Below are positions 55,443 to 64,000 of a DNA stretch of 64,000 bases, one piece after another. The stretch is from Arcobacter vandammei (GTDB lineage Bacteria > Campylobacterota > Campylobacteria > Campylobacterales > Arcobacteraceae): assembly GCF_016106035.1 (NCBI RefSeq), contig NZ_JADKPZ010000001.1:124001-188000 (forward strand), given 5' to 3'. The notes below the pieces were generated by a model. It saw only the letters and a list, made by a program, of their open reading frames with translations, had not been told where the DNA came from and did no database searches. Each line of letters opens with the position of its first letter. The stretch's first letter is position 1. Position numbers and translations under genes: made by a program.

Positions 55443-57212
55443 ATGACAAAAATAGATTTTAAATATATATGGAAAACACTTTTAGAGAAGAAAAAATCAC
55501 TAATTATTGGGCAATTTATTACAATACTTGCAATAATTATAAGTGTACCTATTCCTTTAATGCTTCCTGCACTTGTAGATGAAGTGCTTTTACATAAACC
55601 AGATTTTTTTGTTTTTAATATAGATAAGTTTTTTGGAAGTGGGAGTGCTTTTTACTATATTTTTATTGTTACTTTGGCTGTTGTTGTTTTGAGATTTGTT
55701 CATTTTGTTGCTTCAATAGTAGTTACAAAAATATTTACAGCTATTTCGAAATATGTAACTTTTCAAATAAGAAAAAAGCTAATTTCTCATTTACAATTGG
55801 TTTCTATGAATGAGTACGAGAGCCTTGGAAGTGGGGCAGTTAGTGCAAATTTAGTAACAGATGTAAATACTCTTGATAGTTTTATAATAACTGGTGCTAG
55901 TAAGTTTGTAACTGCAATTTTAACTTTGATTGCTGTTTGTGTAGTAGTTATTACTATTCATCCACTTTTAGGAATTTTAATCATCTTCACTCAACCATTT
56001 ATTATGTTTTTATCAAAAAAAATTGCTCAACAAACTGGAGTTCTAAAAAAAGAAGAGAATCAAGCAATAGCAGATTTTCAAGATAATATAGGAGAAACTC
56101 TTGATTTATTTGGTCAAATAAAAGCTAGTAATAAAGAGAAGTTTTTTTCAAATATTGCTATAGAAAAAGCACAAAATATTCAAATAACATCAAATAACTA
56201 CAACTACAAAAGTGTAGCTTATGAGAGATTTTCATTTACTCTTTTTTTAATAGCATTTGAGATTTTAAGAGCAGCTGGGCTTGTTATGGTGGCTTACAGT
56301 GATTTATCAATAGGAATGATGCTTGCGATGTTTGCATATATTTGGTTTATTATGACACCTGTTCAAGAGATTTTATCTATGCAATACTCATATATGACAG
56401 CAAAAGCAGCTTTAGGAAGAATAAATAGAATTTTAGCTTTAAAAGTTGAACCAAATGGTGAAGAAAGTTTTGACAAAGACAGAAATGGTGTTGATATTAG
56501 CCTAAAAAATCTATGTTTTTCTTACAATGAAAATAAAGAGACTCTAAAAAATATAAGCCTAGATATAAAATATGGTGAAAAAATAGCACTTATTGGTGCA
56601 AGTGGAAGTGGAAAAACTACTCTTGCTCAAATAATTGCAGGTTTTTATGCAAAAAATGGTGGAGAAATTACATACAATAATATCAAGGTTGAAGATATTG
56701 ATAAAAAAGCTTTAAGAGATGAGATTTTCTTAGTTTTACAAATGCCTATGCTCTTCAACAACACTTTAAGATTTAATCTTACAATGGGAGATGAATCTAT
56801 AAGTGATGAAAAGATTTTTGAAGCTTTAAAAATAGCACAACTTTTTGATGTTGTTACTAATATGGAAGATGGTCTTGATACACTTGTAGGAAAAAATGGA
56901 GTAAGATTAAGTGGAGGTCAGAGACAAAGAATTTCAATAGCTAGAATGATTTTAGCAAATGCAAGTATTATAATATTTGATGAATCTACTTCAGCTCTTG
57001 ATGTACATACAGAAACAAAACTATTCCAAGATTTAGAGAATTTATTGAAGGAAAAAACAGTAATTACAATTGCTCATAGATTAAGTACAGTAAAAAATGC
57101 AGATATGATTTATGTCTTAAATGATGGTGAAATTGTTCAAAGTGGTAACCATATTGAACTTGAAAAAGAAGATGGGCATTATTTGGATTTTATAAAAAAT
57201 CAGATGGTATAA
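55443..57212 (+). CDS. ABC exporter, fused permease-ATPase
   Basis: Half-transporter of 589 residues. Type IV membrane domain (about 1-320, six spans) followed by an ATPase domain with Walker A GASGSGKTT, signature RLSGGQRQRISIARM, Walker B IIIFDESTSALD and H-loop IAHRLSTVKNAD. Works as a homodimer; the substrate is unknown. It is divergent from araC and 30 bp upstream of hutX, so export of excess haem, a porphyrin or a siderophore would fit. Confidence 0.88.
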   Translation: MTKIDFKYIWKTLLEKKKSLIIGQFITILAIIISVPIPLMLPALVDEVLLHKPDFFVFNIDKFFGSGSAFYYIFIVTLAVVVLRFVHFVASIVVTKIFTAISKYVTFQIRKKLISHLQLVSMNEYESLGSGAVSANLVTDVNTLDSFIITGASKFVTAILTLIAVCVVVITIHPLLGILIIFTQPFIMFLSKKIAQQTGVLKKEENQAIADFQDNIGETLDLFGQIKASNKEKFFSNIAIEKAQNIQITSNNYNYKSVAYERFSFTLFLIAFEILRAAGLVMVAYSDLSIGMMLAMFAYIWFIMTPVQEILSMQYSYMTAKAALGRINRILALKVEPNGEESFDKDRNGVDISLKNLCFSYNENKETLKNISLDIKYGEKIALIGASGSGKTTLAQIIAGFYAKNGGEITYNNIKVEDIDKKALRDEIFLVLQMPMLFNNTLRFNLTMGDESISDEKIFEALKIAQLFDVVTNMEDGLDTLVGKNGVRLSGGQRQRISIARMILANASIIIFDESTSALDVHTETKLFQDLENLLKEKTVITIAHRLSTVKNADMIYVLNDGEIVQSGNHIELEKEDGHYLDFIKNQMV

Positions 57213-57242
57213 AAAATTTAATTTAAAAAAAAGGAGAATATT

Positions 57243-57650
57243 ATGGAAAACAGAGAAAATTTAGAGGCTCAAGAGTTTGAAAAGGCTATTAGCTCTTCAC
57301 ACTTTGATGAGGTTTTAGAAGATATTAGTAAGTGGGGAAAGATTTTAATGATAAAAATCACACCATCATTTGTAATTGAGATAAAAGATCATATGCCACT
57401 AGGAACTTATGGTCATGGTTACTATAACTTTGATTCAAAAGAGAGTTCAATTTCTGGACACTTAAAAGTTGATGATATAAAAGAGATAGTTTTTTCTTCA
57501 AAAACTCATAGAGGAATGTTATCTCATAGTGTAGTTTTTAATGATGAAAAAGGTGAACATATTTTCAAAGTTTTTGTAACAAGAGATGAAAATAGAGTTT
57601 TATTAAAAGAGCAAGTTGAGAAATTTGAAGCTTTAAGAGAAAGATTTTAA
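57243..57650 (+). CDS. hutX: HutX/ChuX-family cytoplasmic haem carrier
   Basis: Protein of 135 residues with the family core: WGKILMIKITPSFVIEIKDHMPLGTYGHGYYNF, SISGHLKVDDIKEIVFSSKTHRGMLSHSVVF and IFKVFVTRDENRVLLKEQVEKF. HutX hands haem to HutZ/HugZ enzymes, and a hugZ lies 3 kb away. AAAAAGGAGA RBS; probably co-transcribed with the ABC exporter. The N-terminal part of longer HutX proteins is missing. Confidence 0.88.
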   Translation: MENRENLEAQEFEKAISSSHFDEVLEDISKWGKILMIKITPSFVIEIKDHMPLGTYGHGYYNFDSKESSISGHLKVDDIKEIVFSSKTHRGMLSHSVVFNDEKGEHIFKVFVTRDENRVLLKEQVEKFEALRERF

Positions 57651-57655
57651 AAGTA

Positions 57656-57673
57656 GGGGAGGTTAAACTCCCC
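57656..57673. terminator. Terminator hairpin between hutX and yceI
   Basis: GGGGAG, GTTAAA, CTCCCC, followed on the plus strand by an A-run (so better placed for the minus-strand transcript only through TACTTTT). Confidence 0.6.
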
Positions 57674-57689
57674 AGCAAAAAAAAGAATA

Positions 57690-58253
57690 CTATTTTTTTG
57701 CAGCCTCAATATCTACTTTGATTTTTACCTCATCAGCAACAGCAACTCCACCAAGCTCGATAGCTTTGTTCCATTTTAAACCAAAATCGCTTCTATTGAT
57801 TTTTCCTTCTAAAGCAAAACCTACTTTATTTCCTAAAACAGAAATATCATCAACTTCTAGTGTAACAGCTTTTGTAATACCTCTAATTGTAAGGTTACCG
57901 CTCATTTTTCCTTCATCTCCGTCTGCTTTGTATGAAGTCATCTCAAAAGTCATTGTTGGAAACTTTTCACTAGCAAAAAAATCATCACTTCTTAGGTGAT
58001 TATCTCTATCTGTGATTCCTGTATCAATAGATTTTGTATCAACATTTGCAACAAGTTTTTTAAAAGTTTTTGTAGCTTCATCAAACTCAACTACAGCATC
58101 ATAAGTTTTAAAATTACCATGAACATTTGTAATCATCATATGTTTTACAGTAAAACCAACATTTGAATGTGCTTTATCAACACCATATTCACTAGCCATT
58201 AATAAACTTCCTGATAAAAGTATTCCACTTGCAATTTTTGATAATAGTTTCAT
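57690..58253 (-). CDS. YceI-family periplasmic protein
   Basis: Exported protein of 187 residues (signal peptide ending LLMASE). Canonical motifs YGVDKAHSNVGFTVKHMMITNVHGNF, DTGITDRDNHLRSDDFFASEKFP, GNLTIRGITKAVTLE and NRSDFGLKWNKAIELGGVAVADEV. Third YceI in the window and close to the one at 26479. Lipid-binding family; AAGGAG RBS. The 200 bp upstream are AT-rich with no recognised element. Confidence 0.93.
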   Translation of the reverse strand: MKLLSKIASGILLSGSLLMASEYGVDKAHSNVGFTVKHMMITNVHGNFKTYDAVVEFDEATKTFKKLVANVDTKSIDTGITDRDNHLRSDDFFASEKFPTMTFEMTSYKADGDEGKMSGNLTIRGITKAVTLEVDDISVLGNKVGFALEGKINRSDFGLKWNKAIELGGVAVADEVKIKVDIEAAKK

Positions 58254-58428
58254 TATAAACTCCTTTTTTGTATTAAGTGTTTAATTCTATATTTTTATAA
58301 TTAATAAAATATTAATCGAATTCTATTCAAATAAATATAGATATTTAGTTTAATTTTAAGAAATTTTGTAATAATTTGATAATTTTGATTAGTTAAGTAT
58401 TATTTTAAGATAATAGTATTTAAAAGAG

Positions 58429-58446
58429 TTGGGGTTAAAACCCCAA
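58429..58446 (-). terminator. Terminator hairpin after the RRM gene
   Basis: TTGGGGTT, AA, AACCCCAA: perfect palindrome followed on the minus strand by CTCTTTT. Confidence 0.6.
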
Positions 58447-58453
58447 AACAGTC

Positions 58454-58735
58454 TTAGAAGTTTCTTCTTGGTCTGCTATCTCTTGGTTTGTCTTCTCTTG
58501 GTTTAGCTTCATTTACTCTTAAAGTTCTACCTTCGTTTTCTTTACCATTTAAAGCTTCAATTGCCTCATTTCCAGCTGCAGCATCTTCCATCTCAACAAA
58601 AGCAAAACCTTTTGATCTGTTTGTCTCTTTATCCATGATGATTTTTGCACTTTTAACTGCACCAAACTTAGCAAAAACTGCTTCTAAATCTTTATCGTTC
58701 ATTTTGTACGATAAATTACCTACGTAAATGTTCAT
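58454..58735 (-). CDS. Small RNA-recognition-motif (RRM) protein
   Basis: Protein of 93 residues: a single RRM with RNP2 IYVGNL (3-8) and RNP1 KGFAFVEM (about 43-50), followed by a basic Arg/Pro/Asp tail (KPREDKPRDSRPRRNF). Bacterial RRM proteins of this type bind RNA, often cold-induced. The tail resembles the disordered RG-like tails of cyanobacterial Rbp proteins. Confidence 0.93.
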   Translation of the reverse strand: MNIYVGNLSYKMNDKDLEAVFAKFGAVKSAKIIMDKETNRSKGFAFVEMEDAAAGNEAIEALNGKENEGRTLRVNEAKPREDKPRDSRPRRNF

Positions 58736-58787
58736 ATTTTTTATCCTTTGAAAAAGTTAGACATTATGCCTTAAAAAAAAATCTAAA

Positions 58788-60197
58788 TCAAGAGTTTTTA
58801 AAATTTTTTTCCAAAGCTTTTAAAATTCTTTTTTCTACTTCTTCAAATCCTAAAATAAACAGTATATCATAAACAGATGGAGCTTGTGTTCCTCCTGTTA
58901 ATGCTATTCTTATTGGTTGGAATAGTTGAGGGAACTTTAAAGATTTTGCTTCAATAAAAGGTTTTGTTAAATTTTCAAGGTTTTCTATACTTGAAAAACT
59001 ATCTTTATTATTTGCTAAAAGTTCTAAATACTCTTTTAAAATAACACTTGTATCATCTTTAACAAATTTTTTAACACCTGCTTCTTCATATTCTTCTGGC
59101 TTATCTTTTATATCTAAAATAGATTTTTTAAGTTCCAAAAGAGTGTTTGCTCTTTGTTTTGAAAGGTTTAAAATCTCATCTTTTTTAGAATAAGTGCTTA
59201 AATCTAAATCAAAAAATTTCAACTCTTCGACTAATCTTTCATTTGAAGTTGCTTTTATATATTCACTATTTAGCCATAGTAATTTCTCTGCATTATAAGC
59301 AGATGCTGATTTATTTATATTTTTTGGGTCAAAAAGTTCTAGCATTTCATCCATTGAGAAAATCTCTTGATCTTTATTTGACCAACCAAGTCGCACTAAA
59401 AAGTTTAATAATGCTTCAGGTAAATATCCTAATCTTTTATAATCCATAACATCCATAGCACCATCTCTTTTTGATAGTTTTTTACCTTCAGGGTTATTTA
59501 TCATTGGAACATGGTAGAAATTTGGATGTTTTACTCCTAAAGCATTGTAAATAACTATCTGTTTTGGAGTATTTGAAAGGTGGTCATCTCCTCTTATTAC
59601 ATCTGTCATTTGCATTAACATATCATCAATTGTTACAACAAAGTTATATGTTGGAACTCCGCTACTTCTTGCTATTACAAAATCATCAACAAAAGATGAA
59701 TCAAATTTCATATCACCTTTTACCCCATCAACAAATCTAATCTCCCCATCTTTTGGAGCTTTTATTCTAATAACTGGCTCAACTCCTGCTGGGATTGGTG
59801 GTAAAGTTTTTCCATCTTCTGGTCTCCAAGTTCCATCATATCTTGGAGTTTGCTTTGCCGCTTCTTGAGATGCTCTTAAACTATCTAACTCCTCTTTACT
59901 CATATAGCATTTATAAGCATTTCCATTCTCTAGTAAAATATCGATATATTTTTTATAAATATCCATTCTTTTTGATTGATATTCAACTTCTCCATCATAG
60001 CTTAAACCTACCCAATTAAAAGCTTCGATAATAGCTTTTAAAGCCTCTTCGCTATTTCTTGCTAAATCTGTATCTTCAATTCTAAGTCTAAAAACTCCAC
60101 CATTTTTTCTTGCCCATAAATAACTATATAGTGAAGTTCGTAAACCTCCTATATGTAAATATCCTGTTGGACTTGGTGCAAATCTAGTTACTGTCAT
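58788..60197 (-). CDS. gltX: Glutamyl-tRNA synthetase
   Basis: Class I synthetase of 469 residues. The start at 60197 is preceded by GGAGAAAT; the upstream ATG at 60212 would place the RBS inside the gene. HIGH-type motif SPTGYLHIGG and KMSKS-type KLSKRDGAMDV are clear. Campylobacterota usually have two GltX enzymes, one for Gln-tRNA misacylation; which this is cannot be told here. It begins 1 base after the 33-residue membrane protein. Confidence 0.94.
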   Translation of the reverse strand: MTVTRFAPSPTGYLHIGGLRTSLYSYLWARKNGGVFRLRIEDTDLARNSEEALKAIIEAFNWVGLSYDGEVEYQSKRMDIYKKYIDILLENGNAYKCYMSKEELDSLRASQEAAKQTPRYDGTWRPEDGKTLPPIPAGVEPVIRIKAPKDGEIRFVDGVKGDMKFDSSFVDDFVIARSSGVPTYNFVVTIDDMLMQMTDVIRGDDHLSNTPKQIVIYNALGVKHPNFYHVPMINNPEGKKLSKRDGAMDVMDYKRLGYLPEALLNFLVRLGWSNKDQEIFSMDEMLELFDPKNINKSASAYNAEKLLWLNSEYIKATSNERLVEELKFFDLDLSTYSKKDEILNLSKQRANTLLELKKSILDIKDKPEEYEEAGVKKFVKDDTSVILKEYLELLANNKDSFSSIENLENLTKPFIEAKSLKFPQLFQPIRIALTGGTQAPSVYDILFILGFEEVEKRILKALEKNFKNS

Positions 60198-60198
60198 C

Positions 60199-60300
60199 TT
60201 ATTTCTCCTCATCTTTATTATTGTATATATAAAATCCTACACCTGCAATTACTACAAAAATTAATATAAATATGATTAATCCTACTTCAAGAATTGGCAT
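60199..60300 (-). CDS. 33-residue single-span membrane protein
   Basis: ATG with a strong GAAGGAG RBS, 14-bp overlap with the rlmN 3' end, and a stop directly before gltX, whose RBS lies in its last codons. The product starts MPILEVG, has one hydrophobic helix (about 6-27) and a charged tail NNKDEEK. The RBS, the perfect fit between two genes and the membrane-helix pattern argue for a real gene. From memory, Campylobacter jejuni has a small hydrophobic protein next to rlmN (Cj1713-Cj1714), which would support conservation. Function unknown. Confidence 0.75.
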   Translation of the reverse strand: MPILEVGLIIFILIFVVIAGVGFYIYNNKDEEK

Positions 60301-61369
60301 TTAACTCCTTCTCTTTTAACTGTCCACAAGCAGCACTAATATCTAGCCCTTTTGACTCTCTAATTGTACAAATAACACTTTTTGAGTTTAGAAAATCTTT
60401 GAACTTTATCATATCAGCTTCAAGTGGTCTTTGATATGTTGTACCTGGATATGGATTAAAGTAGATTAAATTTACTTTTGCTTGAATTCCTTCAAGAAGT
60501 TTTACCAGTTTTTTTGCAGCATCAAGGCTATCATTTTTATCTTTTATTACCAAATACTCAAACATAACTTTTTTCCTTGTATCAACAGGAAACTCTCTAA
60601 CTGCTTGTATAATTGAAGCTATATTATAAGCTTTATTCATAGGAATAAGCTCACTTCTTAACTCATCATCAACAGCATGAAGTGAAATTGCTAGTTGAAT
60701 TTGTAAATCTTTTTCACCTAACTTTTTAATCTTACTTGCAATTCCAGAAGTTGAAACTGTTTGTCTTCTTCTACTAATTGCCAAACCATCAAGTTCTGAG
60801 AAAATTTCAACTGCTTTTACAAAGTTTTCAAAGTTGTCAAGCGGTTCACCCATTCCCATATAAACAATATTTAAAGCCTTGTTTTCAGCTATATCATTAT
60901 CTCTTTTTATATGTACAATTTGAGCTATATACTCTCCAACTGTAAGGTTTCGCACGAACCCACCCTTTGCTGTTAGACAAAAACTACAACCAACTTTACA
61001 GCCAACTTGAGAAGATATACAAACTGTAAACTTTTCACTTCTAATTATTTGCCCATTTTCATCAATTTTTTTATCTTTCATCAAAAGAAGTACTGCTTCA
61101 ATAGTGTGATTATCTCTTAATTTAAAAAGATATTTGATACTTCCGTCGCTACTAAGTTCTTTTTTTACAACTTTTAAAATATCTATTGGGTAATTCTCTT
61201 TTAAATCAATTATAAGCTCTTTTGGAAGATTTTTCATCTCATCATAGGATGTTGCATACTTTTTATATAGCCAGTTATAAACTTGTTTTGCTCTAAAAGA
61301 GGGCTTTAATCTCTCTTTTAACTCATCAAGTGTGTAGTCATATATTGATGACTCATCAAATTTCGCCAC
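60287..61369 (-). CDS. rlmN: Dual-specificity RNA methyltransferase RlmN
   Basis: Radical-SAM enzyme of 360 residues that methylates A2503 of 23S rRNA and A37 of some tRNAs. Fe-S motif Cys124, Cys128, Cys131 (CKVGCSFC), the methyl-carrying Cys348 near the C-terminus (ISAACGQL), and Cys117. [10 protein letters not shown] and STSGIASKI are also diagnostic. Starts at the stop of the nucleosidase-like gene (overlap 1 bp). Confidence 0.95.
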   Translation of the reverse strand: MAKFDESSIYDYTLDELKERLKPSFRAKQVYNWLYKKYATSYDEMKNLPKELIIDLKENYPIDILKVVKKELSSDGSIKYLFKLRDNHTIEAVLLLMKDKKIDENGQIIRSEKFTVCISSQVGCKVGCSFCLTAKGGFVRNLTVGEYIAQIVHIKRDNDIAENKALNIVYMGMGEPLDNFENFVKAVEIFSELDGLAISRRRQTVSTSGIASKIKKLGEKDLQIQLAISLHAVDDELRSELIPMNKAYNIASIIQAVREFPVDTRKKVMFEYLVIKDKNDSLDAAKKLVKLLEGIQAKVNLIYFNPYPGTTYQRPLEADMIKFKDFLNSKSVICTIRESKGLDISAACGQLKEKELNANS

Positions 61370-61914
61370 TATTTTGCCTCTTTTATTATATTTTTTTCTT
61401 CTAAGTAATTTATTAATTTTTCCATAGCAGATTTGTGATTTTTTATAAAATCATTGTGTGCATTAGAGTTTGTATAATTTGTAACTACAAAAATCCCAAG
61501 AGCAGGTATCTCAAACTCTTTTGCCACAGATAAAACTGAGAAAAACTCCATATTTTCTAAGTCAATATTATAGTCTAAAAACTCTTTTGATAAATTTTCG
61601 TTTGTAGAAATATAGTTTGAACTATTTACGATAACTTCACTTGTAGTTAAAGTTGTATCAATTTTAACTGCATTATCAAGTGGAGTATATGCAAAATCTT
61701 GAAGAAATGATAGTTCTAAATTACTTGAACTTTTCGACTCTACAATATCAAAAATATTATACTTTCCATAGCTTCCAGCACTTCCAATAAATAAAATATA
61801 TTCTGGTTTATTAAAAAGACATATTTTTGTAAGATTTATAGCACTTTCTATAAGACCAACTCCTATATTTGTTGCAAAAGGAAAGCTCTCACTTCTTCCT
61901 GCACATACTATCAT
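61369..61914 (-). CDS. Nucleoside phosphorylase / MTAN-like protein
   Basis: Protein of 181 residues. The fold is suggested by [41 protein letters not shown] and [26 protein letters not shown], where the ME dipeptide and late Asn/Asp match ribose binding in MTAN and purine nucleoside phosphorylases. It is about 50 residues shorter than Pfs. It might cleave methylthioadenosine or S-adenosylhomocysteine, which would be relevant to the luxS cycle, but the substrate is uncertain. Overlaps its neighbours by 1 and 4 bp. Confidence 0.75.
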   Translation of the reverse strand: MIVCAGRSESFPFATNIGVGLIESAINLTKICLFNKPEYILFIGSAGSYGKYNIFDIVESKSSSNLELSFLQDFAYTPLDNAVKIDTTLTTSEVIVNSSNYISTNENLSKEFLDYNIDLENMEFFSVLSVAKEFEIPALGIFVVTNYTNSNAHNDFIKNHKSAMEKLINYLEEKNIIKEAK

Positions 61915-62603
61915 TTACAATCCAATATAAAGTTTGTATTTATTTTCATATTATGTTCTGTATTTAAAGGTGTAATATCACTTGCAGATACTCTTTCTAC
62001 ACTATCCATAGCTACAGCCATTGTTTTGTATCTTGGCATAATATTTGAGTGCTCTTCATTTATAAATACATTTTTAACTTCACATTTTTTTACTATCTTT
62101 TTTGATAACTCTTTTGAATAATCTTCAATCCAAAGTAGCGATTCTAACCTTAATTCATCTGTTATTGTTGTTTGTAATTTATTGCTTAATTCCCAAGATA
62201 AATTTCCAATATTAAGTTTTAAATCGTTAGATTTTATGTTCTCTTTAAGCTCCATCAAATCATTTAAAAAGCTATTTATTTTTGTACTATCATCAGATTT
62301 TATAGTAAAATTACTACTTCCTACATAAGCTTTGAAAACTGATTTATTATTAATATATTCATATTTTGGAGTCAAATTATAATTTGTATTTTCTATTGTA
62401 ATATTTTTTGTATTTTTAAGAAAATTATTAAATTTTTCTAATTCAATATTTATACTCTTCTCATCTTTTTTTTCTACACTAATATTAATATTTGTTGCCA
62501 AGGTATCAGCATTTACACTTTTTGAGAAACTTTTATTAAAATTTACTTCATAAGAAAATGCACAAGTTCCTAAAAGTAGGGCTGTTGCTAATATCTTTCT
62601 CAT
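61911..62603 (-). CDS. SIMPL-domain (DUF541) exported protein
   Basis: Exported protein of 230 residues (signal peptide ending CAFSYE). The pattern fits DUF541: an N-terminal repeat with INISVEKKDEKSINIELEKFNNFLKNTKNITIENTNYNLTPKYEY and a C-terminal conserved helix with ESLLWIEDYSKELSKK. Such periplasmic proteins have no proven function. Between hisF and the nucleosidase-like gene, with which it overlaps. Confidence 0.72.
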   Translation of the reverse strand: MRKILATALLLGTCAFSYEVNFNKSFSKSVNADTLATNINISVEKKDEKSINIELEKFNNFLKNTKNITIENTNYNLTPKYEYINNKSVFKAYVGSSNFTIKSDDSTKINSFLNDLMELKENIKSNDLKLNIGNLSWELSNKLQTTITDELRLESLLWIEDYSKELSKKIVKKCEVKNVFINEEHSNIMPRYKTMAVAMDSVERVSASDITPLNTEHNMKINTNFILDCK

Positions 62604-62604
62604 T

Positions 62605-63366
62605 TTACAGTCTCACATTTATGTTGTTTTGTTGTAAATATCTTTTTAAATCCATAATATCAACCTCTTTAAAATGGAATATTGAAGCAGCAAGAGCCGC
62701 ACTTGCACCACAATCAAAAGCCTCTTTAAAATGTTGCATATTACCTGCACCTCCACTTGCAATTACTGGAATATTTACTATTTTTGATACTTTTTCTGTA
62801 ATTTCTAAATCAAAACCTTGTTTTACACCATCTGTATCCATAGAAGTAAGTAGTATCTCTCCTGCACCTCTATTTTCTACCTCTTTTGCCCAAGAAAGTG
62901 CATCAATTCCTGTATCTTCTCGTCCACCTTTTACAAAAACATTATATTGTCCATTTGCAACTTTTTTAACATCAATTGCAACAACAATACATTGGCTTCC
63001 AAATCTTTTTGCTCCATCATCAATTAAGTTTGGAGTTTTTACGGCACTTGAATTTATAGAGATTTTGTCACAACCTACATTTAAAAGAGCATAAATATCT
63101 TCTAAGTTTCTAATTCCACCACCAACAGTAAGCGGAATAAAAACTTCCTTTGCTACATTTTTTACAATATCTACAATAGTTCCTCTATTTTCAACACTTG
63201 CACTAATATCTAAAAACGTAAGTTCATCTGCTCCTTCATCATTGTATCTTTTTGCTATTTCAACAGGGTCTCCAGCATCTTTTAGACCTACAAAATTTAC
63301 ACCTTTTACAACTCTTCCATTATTTACATCAAGGCAAGGGATTATTCTTTTTGTTAGATTATTCAA
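62605..63366 (-). CDS. hisF: Imidazole glycerol phosphate synthase cyclase subunit
   Basis: TIM-barrel protein of 253 residues; makes IGP and AICAR with HisH in histidine synthesis. Catalytic Asp11 ([14 protein letters not shown]) and Asp130-type residue (VVAIDVKK) are present, with GGGIR and ASGGAG phosphate loops. Start is TTG at 63366 with AAGGAAATA upstream; no ATG is available. hisH is not adjacent. Confidence 0.96.
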   Translation of the reverse strand: MNNLTKRIIPCLDVNNGRVVKGVNFVGLKDAGDPVEIAKRYNDEGADELTFLDISASVENRGTIVDIVKNVAKEVFIPLTVGGGIRNLEDIYALLNVGCDKISINSSAVKTPNLIDDGAKRFGSQCIVVAIDVKKVANGQYNVFVKGGREDTGIDALSWAKEVENRGAGEILLTSMDTDGVKQGFDLEITEKVSKIVNIPVIASGGAGNMQHFKEAFDCGASAALAASIFHFKEVDIMDLKRYLQQNNINVRL

Positions 63367-63422
63367 TTCTATTTCCTTAAAAATTAGTTAAAAATATTAC
63401 CTAATTGTAAGTTAAAAAAAGA

Positions 63423-63436
63423 TATAATCGCTTCTT
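63423..63436 (+). promoter_or_regulatory. Promoter -10 of rsmA, near-leaderless
   Basis: TATAAT (63423-63428) lies only 8 bases before the ATG at 63437, so transcription would start within one or two bases of the codon. No RBS is visible. Confidence 0.45.
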
Positions 63437-64000
63437 ATGGAAAAAGTAAAAGCAAAAAAAGAGTTCGGACAAAATTTTTTAAAAGATGATTTGATACTAC
63501 ACAAAATCATCCAATCGATGCCCCAAAATTCTAATCATATTGTAGAAATAGGGCCTGGATTAGGTGATTTGACTAAAAATTTAGTCAAGTACAAAGATGT
63601 GACAGCTTATGAGGTTGATACCGATTTAATTGGTATTTTGAAAGATAAATTTGCAACAGAGATGGAAAACAAAAGATTTGTTTTGAAACATATCGATGTT
63701 TTGAAGGCTTGGGATGAGCTAAAATCTCTACATAGTGGTAAATATGACTTAATAGCAAACTTACCATACTATATTGCAACAAATATTATATTAAGAGCAT
63801 TTGAAGATGAACTTTGCGAACATATTATAGTAATGGTTCAAAAAGAAGTAGCAGAAAAATTTTCTGCAAATGTAAATGATAAAGAGTATTCATCTTTAGG
63901 AATAATTACACAGACTATTTCTAAAGAGTCAAAAATTCTTTTTGATGTTCCTAAAGAGGCATTTGACCCAATGCCAAAAGTAACATCTTCAATTCTTTAT
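63437..64000 (+). CDS. rsmA: 16S rRNA dimethyladenosine transferase RsmA/KsgA, 3' partial
   Basis: The frame runs open to the end of the window (188 residues visible). Opening MEKVKAKKEFGQNFLKDD, SAM motif VEIGPGLGDLTKNL, acidic residue in AYEVDTDL, and catalytic NLPYYIATNI match KsgA, which dimethylates A1518/A1519 of 16S rRNA. The end lies outside the window. ATG follows closely on TATAAT, suggesting a leaderless message. Divergent from hisF. Confidence 0.95.
   Translation, partial: MEKVKAKKEFGQNFLKDDLILHKIIQSMPQNSNHIVEIGPGLGDLTKNLVKYKDVTAYEVDTDLIGILKDKFATEMENKRFVLKHIDVLKAWDELKSLHSGKYDLIANLPYYIATNIILRAFEDELCEHIIVMVQKEVAEKFSANVNDKEYSSLGIITQTISKESKILFDVPKEAFDPMPKVTSSILY

Noticed and set aside
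62558-63094. 178-residue open frame on the plus strand
   Set aside because: Complement of hisF; composition is biased (Ser, Phe, Ala, Pro) and no family is recognisable.

Overview
This is a compact, AT-rich chromosomal window from a Campylobacterota bacterium, most likely the Arcobacter/Aliarcobacter group. The evidence is the run mrp - ispDF fusion - aspartate-less orphan response regulator (HP1021/Cj1608 type, CemR) - pgpA, the STAS-fused MlaE system, HisZ next to purA, rpsT-prfA, and the rlmN - tiny membrane protein - gltX arrangement. No tRNA, rRNA, CRISPR, prophage or complete insertion sequence was seen. No gene-free stretch exceeds 300 bases; the longest (10450-10716) holds a TPP riboswitch.

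Layout. 1-8930: end of an SPFH protein, a frameshifted small exported-protein gene, hisIE, a Cys-rich small protein, mrp, a pair of uncharacterised and HDOD genes, ispDF, cemR, pgpA. 8964-10717: thiD-tenA under a TPP riboswitch. 10717-14070: peptide-type solute-binding protein, HAD phosphatase, AbrB-family membrane protein. 14125-17464: Mla/MCE lipid transport operon (mlaE-mlaF-mlaD-lipoprotein). 17608-20255: luxS, MnmD-like methyltransferase, D-Ala-D-Ala carboxypeptidase, unknown membrane protein. 20373-25238: operon of class V aminotransferase, hisZ, purA, DUF507, and a carA whose amidotransferase catalytic residues are all replaced. 25358-29604: two YceI genes around a MarR regulator with a palindrome inside its own consensus promoter, DODA-type dioxygenase, pirin, divergent GAPDH-like enzyme. 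29627-34776: prfA, rpsT, glmM, lspA, leuC, mobA. 34872-37760: sulfur cluster of a Tat-exported sulfide:quinone-reductase-like flavoprotein, a small membrane protein and a three-domain periplasmic rhodanese. 37838-40957: thrS-infC-rpmI-rplT. 41068-45382: hypothetical, haem-less cytochrome-like protein, NFACT protein, typA. 45606-57650: haem/iron acquisition island. 57690-64000: third YceI, RRM protein, gltX, 33-aa membrane protein, rlmN, nucleosidase-like protein, SIMPL protein, hisF, start of rsmA.

The haem/iron island contains a ChaN-like lipoprotein, two tandem TonB-dependent receptors (each broken by one missing T), an ABC importer (ATPase, permease, binding protein), HugZ-type haem oxygenase, an AraC regulator, an ABC exporter and a HutX-type haem carrier. 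Three promoters in the island (both receptors and hugZ) share identical geometry: two 10-bp half-sites 21 bp apart, 11 bp, a TTGATA -35 embedded in a Fur-like box, 17 bp, and TATAAT. The araC gene has a near-perfect Fur box. This predicts a two-layer circuit: Fur controls araC and the target promoters, and the AraC protein activates receptors and haem catabolism.

Other points of interest: the CarA small subunit with the whole Cys-His-Glu triad lost (possible ammonia-dependent carbamoyl-phosphate synthase); three independent one-T frameshifts in the window, which need to be separated from sequencing error; a partial copy of the typA 3' end differing only at synonymous sites over its coding part; a MITE-like inverted repeat; and a family of 18-bp hairpins with a shared ACT-NN-AGT core. 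Domain assignments come from reading the translated sequences; no database search was run.
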